Positions 51,989 to 61,712 are shown, counted from the first letter of the stretch. The stretch is 64,000 bases of DNA from Pseudotabrizicola sp. (GCF_030656345.1 NZ_JAUSNR010000046.1:29022-93021), one strand, 5' to 3'. Translations and numbers: made by a program. Notes: generated by a model not told the origin, from the letters alone.

Positions 51989-54452
51989 CTTCGGTCTTTC
52001 TGAACAGGATGGTCAGCACATCCGACAGCGCATCGGCGGTCAGCGGCTTGGGAAGCGTGGCGAGCCGCCCGACAAAGCGGGACGACAGCGGGTCAACCTG
52101 CGGCAGGTGGCCAGAAACCACAATGGCCCGGGCCTCCGGCCAGCGCGTCAGCGCCGTTTCGGCCAGACGCCAGCCGTCAACGCGCCCGCCAAGCGACAGA
52201 TCGGTGACGATCAGCGCCAGCGGGGTCGACATATGCGTCAGCGCCTGCGCCAAATCTTCCGCCAGCAGCAGGGTTTCCGCCAGCGGGACCAGCAGGCCGA
52301 CGGCGGCCTTGCGGTCCGTCGCATCATCCTCGACCAACAGAACGGTGCCCAGCGCGGGCAGCGGGGCCGGTTGGCGCAGGCACAGCGGCAGGGTCAGGCG
52401 CACCGTGGTGCCCTGACCGGGGGCAGAGGTGATGTTGATATCGCCGCCCGACTGCCGGATAAAGCCGTAAACCATGGCAAGGCCAAGCCCGGTGCCGGTG
52501 CCGTCGGCGCGGGCGGTAAAGAACGGCTCCATCGCATGGGCCAGAATGTGCGGCGGCATCCCGGTGCCGGTATCGGCCACCTCAATCACTGCCTGATCGC
52601 GGTCCTGCGACACGGTCACCGTCACCCGTCCCACATCTGCAATGGCCTGACCGGCATTCAGGCACAGGTTCAGGATCGCGCTTTCCAGTTGCCCCGGATC
52701 GACCCGCACCGGCAGGGGCACCGGGGCGATGTTGACCACCAGATCCACCCGGTCCGGCAGGGCAAGGCTGACCAGATCGACAATGCCATCGACCAGCGCA
52801 GGCAGATCCAGCAGTTCCGGTTCCAGATGCTGACGCCGGGCAAAGGCCAAGAGCCGCCCGATCAGCGCGCCGCCCAGATCAACCGCCGAGGCGATGGTCT
52901 GGCGCAGCATCGCCTGCCGTTCCGGCGGGGCCGTATCCATCAGATGCAGGCTGCCCGAGATGGTGGACAGGATATTGCCGAAATCATGCGCCACCTCGCC
53001 CGAGACTTTGCCCAGTGCCTCGATCCGCTGGATCTGGCGCAGGCGATCTTCCAGCTGCCGCCGTTCGGTCGCATCGGAAATCAGCACCACCGACCCACCC
53101 TTTGGCAGCGGGCTTTCGCGCAGCTCGGCATGGTGCGCCGCCCCCAGCGACAGCACGCCCACCCCGGCATGCTCGCCCTCCTGCCAGCCTGCCCCGGCGA
53201 TCACCTCGGTCAGACGGGGCCGGCCGGTCAGGCGGGCAGGATCGACGCGCAGCACCGACGCAAGCCTTGCGTTCTGCGTCACGATCTGGCCCTGATCCGA
53301 CAGGATCGCCACGCCATCGCTGATCCCGGCCATCATGTTTTCATAAAGTGCTGTGCGCTGCGCCATCTGGCGGTGCGACCTGTCAAGCCGCAGGGCATTG
53401 GCGCGGAAGGTGCGGAAGGCGTGGAACAGCTTGCCAATCTCATCGCCCTGCCCTTCGCCGCGCGGCAACCGGGTCTGGCGGTCGCCTGCGGCAAGCCGGA
53501 TCATCGCATCCGAAATCGCCCGCAGATTGGCAGTCACATAGCCCGAGACATACAGCGCCGCCGCCAGCGCCAGCGCCGCACTGGCCAGCACCACCAGCAG
53601 CAGGGTGGATTTGGCCAGCGCGATGGCCGTGGTAGTGCTGGCGCGCTCGGCCGTGATGGCCGCCTGCGCCAGCGTTGTGGCAGCGGCGGCATGGGCGGTG
53701 ACGGCAGCGGCCCCGCGCCGGATGCGGACCAGCGCCGCCTCGGCCCCGATCTGGCGCGCGAGTTCAAACCGGCGCAGCTCGAACAGCCCCTGCGGACCTT
53801 CGGCGATGGTTTCCAGACGGCTCAGCTCTGCCGCCTCAGCCGCCGGACGCTGCCCGGTCAGGCGCTTGGTCAGGCGGGTGTATTCGCGCTGGAATTCCCC
53901 CACGCCGATCAGATTTTCTGCCCGCCCCGCCCCCAGAAGGGCCGCTGCGGTGCGTTGCAGCACCAGCCAGTCCTGCCGTTCCTGCAAGGGGGCGGTGGCG
54001 CGGGCCGATTGCGCGGCATAACGGCGTTCAGAGGCGGCAAGTTCGGCGTTCAGCCGCAGAGTGCGGTCGCGCAGGCCTGCGCGAAGGGATGTGTCGCGCA
54101 CCAGATTGGCAATCGCCTCCCGCGTGCCCGCCAGCGACGCGCGCAACGGCTCATCCGGGGGCAAACCGGCCAGCAGCCCGTCTACCAGCGCGGTGGCCGC
54201 CTGCCCTTCCTGTGCGATGCGGAACGGGCTTTCCAGTGTCAGCAGATAGGGCGCGAGGGTTGCCAGATCCGCCGCCTGCCGCGACAGGGTCAGCGCCTGA
54301 TCCACCCCTGTCAGGGTTTCGGCCAGCATCCGGTCCATCCGGTCATTGCCACGCGTCAGCGCACCCCAGGCGATGACCCCCACGGTCAGCACCGCCACCG
54401 CCAGCAGCGCCAGCGCCACCAGCAACCGGCTGCGGACCGAAAACCGCCTCAT
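51966..54452 (-). CDS. Hybrid sensor histidine kinase with REC domain
   Basis: An 828-residue kinase: a membrane anchor at 10-30, a 250-residue helical periplasmic sensor of the TorS-like type, a second anchor at about 283-302, a HAMP-like region to about 360, a PAS domain (about 365-465), a DHp helix with the phospho-accepting His489 in GEVAHDFGNIL, a HATPase domain (VADTGTGMPP; GTGTGLGLAMVYGF) and a C-terminal receiver with Asp751 in IVTDLSLGG and Lys802 in LPKPLT. It overlaps the response regulator gene as ATGA. The signal is unknown. Confidence 0.9.
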   Translation of the reverse strand: MRRFSVRSRLLVALALLAVAVLTVGVIAWGALTRGNDRMDRMLAETLTGVDQALTLSRQAADLATLAPYLLTLESPFRIAQEGQAATALVDGLLAGLPPDEPLRASLAGTREAIANLVRDTSLRAGLRDRTLRLNAELAASERRYAAQSARATAPLQERQDWLVLQRTAAALLGAGRAENLIGVGEFQREYTRLTKRLTGQRPAAEAAELSRLETIAEGPQGLFELRRFELARQIGAEAALVRIRRGAAAVTAHAAAATTLAQAAITAERASTTTAIALAKSTLLLVVLASAALALAAALYVSGYVTANLRAISDAMIRLAAGDRQTRLPRGEGQGDEIGKLFHAFRTFRANALRLDRSHRQMAQRTALYENMMAGISDGVAILSDQGQIVTQNARLASVLRVDPARLTGRPRLTEVIAGAGWQEGEHAGVGVLSLGAAHHAELRESPLPKGGSVVLISDATERRQLEDRLRQIQRIEALGKVSGEVAHDFGNILSTISGSLHLMDTAPPERQAMLRQTIASAVDLGGALIGRLLAFARRQHLEPELLDLPALVDGIVDLVSLALPDRVDLVVNIAPVPLPVRVDPGQLESAILNLCLNAGQAIADVGRVTVTVSQDRDQAVIEVADTGTGMPPHILAHAMEPFFTARADGTGTGLGLAMVYGFIRQSGGDINITSAPGQGTTVRLTLPLCLRQPAPLPALGTVLLVEDDATDRKAAVGLLVPLAETLLLAEDLAQALTHMSTPLALIVTDLSLGGRVDGWRLAETALTRWPEARAIVVSGHLPQVDPLSSRFVGRLATLPKPLTADALSDVLTILFRKTEDAKAAHR

Positions 54453-55204
54453 GCCGCCGCACCAGTGACAAAGATATAGCCCTGCCCCCGCCGCGTCTGC
54501 AGATGCACGGGTTTGGACGGCACCGCTTCGATCTTGCGGCGCAGGCGCAGGATCAGCACGTCGATGGTGCGGTCCATATATTGCGACAGGTCATTGCCCA
54601 ACTCGGTCAGCAGTTCGGTGCGCGGGATGATGCGGCCCGGATGGCGCAGAAAATACTCCAGCAGCCGGTATTCGGCATTGGTCAGCGCAATCTCGGCCCC
54701 CGCAGCATCCAGCAGCTCGCGCCGGGTCTGGTCCAGCCGCAGACGGCCAAAGGCCAGCATAGCACTGCTGCTGCGGTCGGGCGGCAGCACGCCCGGATGC
54801 CCGGCCCGGCGCAGAACCGCGCGCAGCCGGGCGATCAGTTCGCGCGGGTTGAACGGCTTCATCATGTAGTCGTCGGCGCCGGTTTCCAGCCCGATGATCT
54901 TGTCCATCTCATCGCCGCGCCCGGTCAGCATCACAATGGGAATGCCCATCGTCTCACGAATGCGGATGGCAAGGGTCAGGCCGTTTTCGCCGCGCAGGCG
55001 CAGATCAATCAGCGCAAGGTCCACGCCGGGGCGGGGCCCAAGCGCCAGAAACGACGCGCCGTCGGGCAGCGGCAGCGGGGTGAACCCGTTGCCGGCCAGC
55101 AGGTCGGCCACCGTGCGGCGCAGATCGGCGTCATCATCTATGATGGCCACGACCGGACACACGCCATCCGGCATGTCCCCGTGCGGCATGGAAGCCTGTT
55201 CCAT
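54449..55204 (-). CDS. OmpR-family response regulator
   Basis: A 251-residue two-domain regulator. Receiver: IIDDDADLRRTVADLL, phospho-accepting Asp in LALIDLRLRGENGL, Thr in VMLTGRGDE and Lys in MMKPFNPREL. C-terminal winged helix with LTNAEYRLLEYFLRHPGRIIPRTELLTELG and RTIDVLILRLRRKIE, ending TRRGQGYIF. It is the first gene of the kinase operon. A divergent iron transporter starts 222 bases away, so regulation of that transporter is possible. Confidence 0.92.
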   Translation of the reverse strand: MEQASMPHGDMPDGVCPVVAIIDDDADLRRTVADLLAGNGFTPLPLPDGASFLALGPRPGVDLALIDLRLRGENGLTLAIRIRETMGIPIVMLTGRGDEMDKIIGLETGADDYMMKPFNPRELIARLRAVLRRAGHPGVLPPDRSSSAMLAFGRLRLDQTRRELLDAAGAEIALTNAEYRLLEYFLRHPGRIIPRTELLTELGNDLSQYMDRTIDVLILRLRRKIEAVPSKPVHLQTRRGQGYIFVTGAAA

Positions 55205-55425
55205 TGCCCTGTCCTCCCTGCGGCCATGATGGTCAAAGCGCGGGGCGGCGCAATCCCATTCAGGTTAGCAATGTTCCGCGTTTGCCGGGGTTTTGTAACA
55301 CTGTTCATCAAAAGACTGCCCCAGGGTCAGTCTGTTAACCCTGCCCCCCCTCCCCTTGTGGGCAGATGTCGTGCCAGTCTGGCCGGATACCGCTGAGGAG
55401 AGGCGGGATATCTGGGAGGATAAAG

Positions 55426-56454
55426 ATGAAAGTTTGCATGATCAGTGCTCTGGCACTGGGCGCGGCCATGGCCGCAGGCGCGGCGCAAGCCCAAAGCCTG
55501 AATGTGGTCTGCTCGAACGAGCAGGCATGGTGCGATCTGATGGCACAGAATTTCAAGATCGACACCGGCGTCGATGTGGCGATGGTGCGCAAATCGACCG
55601 GTGAAGTGCTGGCGCAGATCCGCGCCGAAGCGGGCAATCCGAAGATTGATGTCTGGTGGGGCGGCACCGGCGATCCGCATCTGATTGCGGCCAATGAGGA
55701 TCTGACCGTGGCCAGCGGGGTGGATGTGTCGGGCCAGCTGGGCTGGTCGCAGAACATGACCGAAATGTCAGGCGGCAAGGCCGTTGGCGTGCATGTCGGT
55801 CTGCTGGGCATGCTCTATAATACCGATGTGCTGGCCGAAAAGGGGCTGCCCGCCCCGGCCTGCTGGAAAGATCTGGCCAAGCCCGAATACAAGGGTGAGG
55901 TGACGGTGTCGAACCCGCAATCCTCGGGCACCGCCTATACCCAGCTTGCCACCCTGGTGCAGCTGTTCGGCGAGGATGAGGCGTTCAAGATGCTGGCCGA
56001 AATCGGGGCCAACGTGAACCAGAACACCAAATCCGGTTCCGCCCCCGGCAAGATGGCCGCGCGGGGTGAGACCACCATCGCGGTCGGCTTCATGCATGAC
56101 ATGGTGAACCTGAAAAAGCAGGGCTTCCCGGTTGAAATCGTCTCGCCCTGCGAAGGCACCGGCTATGAAGTCGGGGCGGTGTCCGTGATCAACGGCACGC
56201 CGAACCTGGAAGCAGCCAAGCAGTGGGTCGAATACGTGATCAGCGCCGATGCGCAATCGGCGGGGCTGGAGGTCGGCGTGTTCAACATCCCGTCGAACCC
56301 CGAAGCCTCGACCGATCCGGAGGCCCCCGACATGGCTGCGGTGAAGCTGATCGACTATGATTTCGCTACCTATGGCTCGTCTGAAACGCGTGAGCGGCTG
56401 TTGGCGCGCTGGGAAGCCGAAGTGAAATCCAAGGGCGGCAATTTCGAGGAATAA
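55426..56454 (+). CDS. Ferric-iron-type ABC transporter substrate-binding protein (FbpA/AfuA-like)
   Basis: A 342-residue periplasmic protein with a Sec signal (MKVCMISALALGAAMAAGAAQA) and NVVCSNEQAWCDLMAQNF. Family phrases: VDVAMVRKSTGEVLAQIRAE, DVWWGGTGDPHLIAA, LLGMLYNTDVL and the late GVFNIPSNPEA. FbpA uses two tyrosines for iron; a clear pair was not identified, so other ligands of the family (such as phosphonates or sugars) are possible. GGGAGGA precedes ATG 55426. A strong hairpin follows the gene. Confidence 0.85.
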   Translation: MKVCMISALALGAAMAAGAAQAQSLNVVCSNEQAWCDLMAQNFKIDTGVDVAMVRKSTGEVLAQIRAEAGNPKIDVWWGGTGDPHLIAANEDLTVASGVDVSGQLGWSQNMTEMSGGKAVGVHVGLLGMLYNTDVLAEKGLPAPACWKDLAKPEYKGEVTVSNPQSSGTAYTQLATLVQLFGEDEAFKMLAEIGANVNQNTKSGSAPGKMAARGETTIAVGFMHDMVNLKKQGFPVEIVSPCEGTGYEVGAVSVINGTPNLEAAKQWVEYVISADAQSAGLEVGVFNIPSNPEASTDPEAPDMAAVKLIDYDFATYGSSETRERLLARWEAEVKSKGGNFEE

Positions 56455-56463
56455 GGCCTGACC

Positions 56464-56489
56464 GGCCCGCCCCTTCAAACGGGCGGGCC
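56464..56489 (+). terminator. Hairpin between iron binding-protein gene and permease gene
   Basis: GGCCCGCCC and GGGCGGGCC make a perfect 9-bp G-C stem with an 8-base loop, followed by ATGCTTTTC. It lies in the 72-base gap after the binding-protein gene and probably causes partial termination, giving more binding protein than permease. Confidence 0.65.
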
Positions 56490-56526
56490 ATGCTTTTCAC
56501 GGCAGAGTTTCCGGGGGATTGACGAT

Positions 56527-58683
56527 ATGCGACGCACGGCGGGGCTATGGCTTCTGATCGGGCTGGCGGGCTATGCCCTGCTGCCCTGGTATATGGTGGC
56601 GGGGGGCTTCTGGTCCTTTGGCTGGCTTTCAGCGATGGGTGGCGAGGCGCAACCCGCGCTGTTGTGGTCTGCGGGCGGGCGCGGCTGGCTGTGGCTGCCG
56701 CTGCTGGGATTTGCCGTGGCGGGGGCCGCGCTGGCACTGGCACGCGATCAGCTGGCCATGGCGCGCGGGCTGGTCATCGGCGGTGCACTGGGGCTGGCGC
56801 TGATGGCGGCGCAGGGGTTGATCATCCTTGGCAACGGCACAAGGCTGGGGCTGTTTGAGGGGGCCACGCAGCCCGGCATGGGCGCAGGGGCGCTTGTGGT
56901 TGCGGCCTCACTGCTGTTCCTGCTGACCACCGGCGTATCCGGTCTGGGGCGTGGCCGGGGCGATGCCTTCATCACCGGGATGATCGGGGCGATTGTCGCG
57001 CTGGTCGGCATCTTTGTGTTCTACCCCATGAGCTTTATCCTGCTGCGCGCGTTCGAGCTGCGTGGCGGCGCGGGGCTTGGCCTGTCAGAATTCCTGCCCC
57101 GCTTTCTGGCGGCGGAAATCTGGTCGCCAGCCTGCCTGACCGGCAGGGGCTATTGTGGGGCTGCGCTCAATTCGCTGATGCTGGCGCTGGCCACCGCAAC
57201 CGGCACCACGCTGATGGGTCTGGCCTTTGCGCTGATCTTCACCCGCACCAATTTTCGCGCCAAAAAGCTGCTGCGCGTGCTGACCATCCTGCCGATCATC
57301 ACCCCGCCCTTCGTGATCGGGCTGGTGCTGATCCTGCTGTTCGGTCGCGCGGGCACCATCACCGAATTCTTCGCGTATGCCTTCGGCTGGGAGAAAACCC
57401 GCTGGCTCTACAGCTTCTGGGGGGTCTGGCTGGCGCAGATGCTGTCGTTCACCCCCATCGCCTTTCTGGTGCTGATCGGCGTGGTCGAAGGAGTCAGCCC
57501 CAGCATGGAAGAGGCCAGCCAGACGCTGGATGCCGACCGCTGGCAAACCTTCCGCTTCATCAGCCTGCCCCTGATGCGCCCCGGTCTGGCCAATGCGTTC
57601 CTTTTGGGCTTCATCGAAAGTCTGGCCGATTTCGGCAACCCGCTGGTGCTGGGCGGCAATTTCAACGTGCTGTCGACCGAGATCTACTTTGCCATCGTTG
57701 GCACCGTGGCCGACCCGGCCAAGGCGGCGATCCTGTCGCTGATCCTGCTGTCGCTGACGCTGGGCGCGTTTCTGGCGCAGCGCAAATGGCTGGGTCGCAA
57801 GAACTATGCCACCGTGACCGGCAAGGGTGACTCTGGCCGCAATGCCGCGCTGAATGACGGGTTGCGCTGGACCTGCTATGCCGTGGCGCTACCCTGGGCC
57901 GCGTTTACGCTGGTGCTGTACGGGCTGATCTTCTTTGGCAGTTTCGTCAAGCTGTGGGGCTATGACCACACCCTGACCTTCGAGCATTACACCCGCGCCT
58001 TCGGCATCGTCTATCGCAACGGCATCCACTTTACGGGGGCGGCCTGGAGCAGCTATTTCACCACGCTGACCATCGCCGCCATCGCCGCCCCCCTGACCGC
58101 CGCCGTGGGCCTTGCCACCGCCTATCTGCTGGTGCGCCAGAAGTTCACCGGCAAGGATGCGTTCGAGTTTTCCACCATGCTGTCCTTTGCCATTCCCGGC
58201 ACGGTGATCGGGGTGGCCTATGTCATGGCCTTCAACTTTCCGCCGATTGAACTGACCGCGACCGGGCTGATCCTGATCATCGTCTTTGTGTTCCGCAACA
58301 TGCCGGTGGGCGTGCGCGGCGGCATCGCAGCGATGAGCCAGCTGGACAAATCGCTGGATGAGGCGTCGATCACGCTGGGGGCCAATTCGGCCACCACCCT
58401 GCGCCGGGTGATCCTGCCGTTGATGGGGCCTGCGATTCTGGCGGCGCTGACCTACAGTTTCGTGCGGGCCATCACCTCGGTCTCTGCCGTCATTTTCCTT
58501 GTGTCGGCGCGCTACAACATGGCCACCAGCTTTATCGTCGGACGGGTGGAGAACGGCGAATTTGGCATCGCCATCGCCTATGCCACCGTGCTGATCGTGA
58601 CCATGCTGGCCGCCATCCTTGCCCTGCAACTGATCATCGGGCGGCGCAAACTGCGCCGGACCGATCGCATCGAAGCCCATTGA
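56527..58683 (+). CDS. Ferric-iron-type ABC transporter permease, two-domain (FbpB-like)
   Basis: A 718-residue inner-membrane protein with about 12 or more helices and two permease domains in one chain, as in FbpB/AfuB. EAA loops are EEASQTLDADRWQTFRFISLP in the first half and DEASITLGANSATTLRRVILP in the second. The N-terminal 200 residues add extra helices, also usual for the family. ATG 56527 follows a modest GGGGG site. It is followed four bases later by a TTG-ATG region for the ATPase gene. Confidence 0.92.
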   Translation: MRRTAGLWLLIGLAGYALLPWYMVAGGFWSFGWLSAMGGEAQPALLWSAGGRGWLWLPLLGFAVAGAALALARDQLAMARGLVIGGALGLALMAAQGLIILGNGTRLGLFEGATQPGMGAGALVVAASLLFLLTTGVSGLGRGRGDAFITGMIGAIVALVGIFVFYPMSFILLRAFELRGGAGLGLSEFLPRFLAAEIWSPACLTGRGYCGAALNSLMLALATATGTTLMGLAFALIFTRTNFRAKKLLRVLTILPIITPPFVIGLVLILLFGRAGTITEFFAYAFGWEKTRWLYSFWGVWLAQMLSFTPIAFLVLIGVVEGVSPSMEEASQTLDADRWQTFRFISLPLMRPGLANAFLLGFIESLADFGNPLVLGGNFNVLSTEIYFAIVGTVADPAKAAILSLILLSLTLGAFLAQRKWLGRKNYATVTGKGDSGRNAALNDGLRWTCYAVALPWAAFTLVLYGLIFFGSFVKLWGYDHTLTFEHYTRAFGIVYRNGIHFTGAAWSSYFTTLTIAAIAAPLTAAVGLATAYLLVRQKFTGKDAFEFSTMLSFAIPGTVIGVAYVMAFNFPPIELTATGLILIIVFVFRNMPVGVRGGIAAMSQLDKSLDEASITLGANSATTLRRVILPLMGPAILAALTYSFVRAITSVSAVIFLVSARYNMATSFIVGRVENGEFGIAIAYATVLIVTMLAAILALQLIIGRRKLRRTDRIEAH

Positions 58684-58694
58684 AGGAGGATGCC

Positions 58695-59744
58695 ATGAAA
58701 GGCTCTGTCCGGTTCGAGAATGTCACGAAAAAATTCGGCGATGTGGTGGCCCTGAAGCCGCTCTCGCTGGACATCACCCCCGGCACGCTGGTCACCCTGC
58801 TTGGGCCATCGGGTTGCGGCAAGACCACGACGCTGCGGCTGATCGCGGGGCTGGAAAGTGCCACCGAGGGGCGCATCCTGATCGGGGGCGAGGATGTGAC
58901 GCATCTGTCGGCCACCTATCGCAAGGTGTCTATGGTGTTCCAGTCCTACGCCCTGTTCCCGCATATGACCGTGCTGGAAAACGTGGGCTACGGCTTGTCG
59001 GTCAAGGGCATGTCGAAAGCGGAGGTGCGGAGCCGCGCCGAGGCCGGGCTGGAAACCGTGGGCCTGAAGGGCTTTGGCGCGCGGCTGCCATCGGAACTGT
59101 CGGGGGGCCAGCAGCAGCGCGTGGCGGTGGCCCGCGCCATCGTGCTGGAACCCGAGGTGCTGCTGCTCGATGAACCGCTGTCGAACCTTGATGCCAAGCT
59201 GCGCCGCCATGTGCGCGAAGAAATCCGCCAGATCCAGCAACGCCTTGGCCTGACGGCGGTGTATGTGACCCATGATCAGGAAGAGGCGATGGCGGTGTCG
59301 GACCGGATCATCGTGATGAAAAACGCCGAGATCGCGCAGGAAGGCACGCCGTTCGATCTGTATGACCGCCCGGCCAACGCCTTCATCGCCGATTTCATCG
59401 GTGATGCGAACCTGATCGACGTCGAGATCACTCAAGCTGGCGAACCGACCGAGATTGCGCTGCTGGACCGCCGGTTGACGCTGCCCCTGACCAGCACCGC
59501 CAAGGGTCAGGCCAAACTGGTGGTGCGGCCGCATCACATCCGCCTTGACCGCGACCCGGCTGCAGACCGTCTGCCAGCCGAAATAACCTATGCCGCATGG
59601 CTCGGAAATTCAGTGCAATACACCCTCTCTACCCCAGCCGGATCAATCTTTGCCATCGGCGCACCGCAGCCGCTGCCCTTCCGGCAAGGCGACACTGTGC
59701 ATCTTGGTTTTAGGCTGGAGGATGTCCGTTTGGTCCCGGCGTAG
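58695..59744 (+). CDS. Ferric-iron-type ABC transporter ATP-binding protein (FbpC-like)
   Basis: A 349-residue ATPase: Walker [44 protein letters not shown] and VLLLDEPLSNLD, followed by the TOBE-type C terminus. The ribosome site AAGGAGG directly precedes ATG 58695, so an in-frame TTG at 58680 is rejected. It completes the importer. The 241 bases after it up to the cysA end hold no gene that I recognise. Confidence 0.92.
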   Translation: MKGSVRFENVTKKFGDVVALKPLSLDITPGTLVTLLGPSGCGKTTTLRLIAGLESATEGRILIGGEDVTHLSATYRKVSMVFQSYALFPHMTVLENVGYGLSVKGMSKAEVRSRAEAGLETVGLKGFGARLPSELSGGQQQRVAVARAIVLEPEVLLLDEPLSNLDAKLRRHVREEIRQIQQRLGLTAVYVTHDQEEAMAVSDRIIVMKNAEIAQEGTPFDLYDRPANAFIADFIGDANLIDVEITQAGEPTEIALLDRRLTLPLTSTAKGQAKLVVRPHHIRLDRDPAADRLPAEITYAAWLGNSVQYTLSTPAGSIFAIGAPQPLPFRQGDTVHLGFRLEDVRLVPA

Positions 59745-59985
59745 GTCAAAGCTGATAGGCAATCTGACCTGTCACCTCAGGCAAATAACATTGCGTTTGG
59801 AGGTAACGCGGTGTCCAGAAACGGCAAGTCCTCCGCTTGTCGGGAGCGCCCGCAAAACGTTGTCCGAAAACAGTGCCAGATCGAAGAACAGCACCACATT
59901 TGAAGAAGCCTCCCAAAACCCGGCCGGTTGCTGTTCGGCCGGCAGCCCCAGCCGCAAGACCCGGATGGGCAAGCGCCCCCTTCCC

Positions 59986-60705
59986 TCATGCAGTAATGAA
60001 CTCTTTGACGAAGGGCGTCGCCGGCCTTGCGCGGATGTCCTGCGGTTTGCCGATCTGTTCGATGCGGCCCATGGACATGACGACCACCAGATCGGCGAGT
60101 TCCATGGCTTCATCCTGATCATGGGTGACGAAGATGGTGGTGAGGCCGGTGGTGTCGTGGATGTCGCGCAAGCCCTGACGCAGTTCGCGGCGGACCTTGG
60201 CATCGAGCGCGCCGAAGGGTTCGTCGAGCAGCAGCATGCGCGGCTCGATCGCGAGTGCGCGCGCGAGGGCTACGCGCTGGCGCTGACCGCCGGAGAGTTG
60301 GGACGGGTAACGCGCGCCGATGTCGGGCAGCTGGATCAGCTCCAGCAGTTTCGTCACGCGGCGGGCGATCTCGGCCTTGGTGGGGCGGCTGGCCCGGGGC
60401 CGGGCGTTCAGGCCGTAGGCGATGTTGTCAAACACCGTCATGTGCCGGAACAGGGCGTAGCTTTGGAACACAAAGCCCGCGCGGCGTTCCTGCACCGTCA
60501 GGCCGGTGGCATCAGCCCCGTCAAACAGCACCCGACCCGAGGTGGGGAACTCCAGCCCTCCGAGGATGCGCAGAAGCGTGGTCTTGCCCGAGCCGGATGG
60601 ACCCAGCAGCGCCACCAGCGCGCCCGATGGCAAGGACAGCGACACCGGGTGCAGCGCCGCGGTGGTGCCGAAGGATTTGGAGATTTCGTCGATGTCGATA
60701 TGCAT
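59986..60705 (-). CDS. cysA: Sulfate/thiosulfate ABC transporter ATP-binding protein, short form
   Basis: A 239-residue ATPase of the CysA/sulfate group: [11 protein letters not shown], Walker [16 protein letters not shown], the CysA-like [36 protein letters not shown] and [20 protein letters not shown]. Full CysA proteins have about 100 further residues forming a TOBE domain; this one stops at [11 protein letters not shown]. The gene may be truncated, since no TOBE sequence is found downstream in any frame. ATG 60705 follows GGAGAG. It may still work with CysW, but its regulation would be changed. Confidence 0.85.
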   Translation of the reverse strand: MHIDIDEISKSFGTTAALHPVSLSLPSGALVALLGPSGSGKTTLLRILGGLEFPTSGRVLFDGADATGLTVQERRAGFVFQSYALFRHMTVFDNIAYGLNARPRASRPTKAEIARRVTKLLELIQLPDIGARYPSQLSGGQRQRVALARALAIEPRMLLLDEPFGALDAKVRRELRQGLRDIHDTTGLTTIFVTHDQDEAMELADLVVVMSMGRIEQIGKPQDIRARPATPFVKEFITA

Positions 60706-60715
60706 GGGGGCTCTC

Positions 60716-61564
60716 CTAATGGCGGTGCGTTGCGGCGAGTTGATCGGCATGGCGGAGTTCCAGAGCGGTTTTCAGAAGCAGGGTGACAAGGGCGAGCAGC
60801 GTCAGCACGGCGGCGAGGGAGAAGGCCGCAACCGAGAGATATTCGTTGTAAAACATCTCGATGGTGATCGGCATGGTGGCGGTCTGGCCCCGGATCTTGC
60901 CCGACACCACGGCCACCGCGCCGAACTCGCCCATCGCGCGGGCGTTGCAGAGCAGCACCCCGTAGAGCAGCGCCCAGCGGATATTGGGCAGCGTCACCGT
61001 CCAGAACATGCGCCAGCCCGACGCGCCCAGCGTCAGCGCCGCCTCTTCCTCGGCGCGGCCCTGTTCGATCATCACCGGGATCAACTCCCGCGCGACAAAG
61101 GGGAAGGTCACGAACATCGTGGCCAGCACGATGCCCGGCAGGGCAAAGACGATGGGGTAGCCGTTGCCCACCAGCCAGCCGCCGAGCAGAGAGTTGGTGC
61201 CGAACATCAGCACGATGCACAGGCCCGCGACGACCGGCGAGACCGAGAACGGCAGGTCGATCAGGGTGATCAGGAAGGCCTTGCCGCGGAAGTCGAACTT
61301 GGTGATGAACCATGCCGCCGCGATGCCGAATGCGGCGTTCAGGGGAACCGAGATCGCGGCGATGATCAGCGTGAGCTTGATCGCTTCCAGCGCGTCGCGG
61401 TTGCCGAGGGAGGCGATGGCCGTTTGAACGCCCTGCTTGAGGGCTTCGGCAAAGACCGCGATCAGGGGCGCGCCCACAAGGATGGCGAGGCCAATCACGG
61501 CAAGGCCGATCATCGTCCAGCGCGCGACGGGCGTTTCCTCGGCTCTGCGCCGTCTCCCTGCCAT
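60716..61564 (-). CDS. cysW: Sulfate ABC transporter permease, CysW
   Basis: A 282-residue membrane protein: [25 protein letters not shown], then [24 protein letters not shown], and the EAA-like loop [22 protein letters not shown], typical of CysW. It ends 10 bases before the cysA start. Usually cysT precedes cysW and a sulfate-binding protein gene is near; here the upstream DNA is a reversed FAD-protein fragment and transposase scraps, so this pair is an orphan. An in-frame TTG about 30 bases upstream is another possible start. Confidence 0.85.
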   Translation of the reverse strand: MAGRRRRAEETPVARWTMIGLAVIGLAILVGAPLIAVFAEALKQGVQTAIASLGNRDALEAIKLTLIIAAISVPLNAAFGIAAAWFITKFDFRGKAFLITLIDLPFSVSPVVAGLCIVLMFGTNSLLGGWLVGNGYPIVFALPGIVLATMFVTFPFVARELIPVMIEQGRAEEEAALTLGASGWRMFWTVTLPNIRWALLYGVLLCNARAMGEFGAVAVVSGKIRGQTATMPITIEMFYNEYLSVAAFSLAAVLTLLALVTLLLKTALELRHADQLAATHRH

Positions 61565-61617
61565 GACTGGCAGCGCGGTGGCTGTCAAAAGCTCCCTGTC
61601 CCGCCCCTGCTTTGTCC

Positions 61618-61712
61618 CGGCCACCCTGTCCTGATCGTTGGCGGCGGGGCCAGCGGGGTGCTGATGGCGACCCACCTGCTGTCGCAACCCGGGCCGCCGC
61701 TCCGCGTCACCC
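61618..61712 (+). pseudogene. N-terminal fragment of an FAD/NAD(P)-binding protein
   Basis: The reading HPVLIVGGGASGVLMATHLL, then SQPGPPLRVTL, is the Rossmann-fold start of an FAD-NAD(P)-binding protein family. The next residues should be a Glu-containing strand end but read TVMFPAARV, so similarity stops at about 61712, where unrelated DNA and then an IS3 remnant begin. Confidence 0.6.

Noticed and set aside
51915..54479. 854-codon open frame on the plus strand
   Set aside because: It is antisense to the hybrid histidine kinase; its Arg/Gln/His-rich composition is that of a shadow frame.
58680..58694. TTG start for the FbpC-like gene
   Set aside because: The TTG region is itself the AAGGAGG ribosome site for ATG 58695.
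59777..59985. Possible TOBE-domain remainder of CysA in another frame
   Set aside because: The minus-strand frames in this gap contain no sequence resembling the CysA C terminus.
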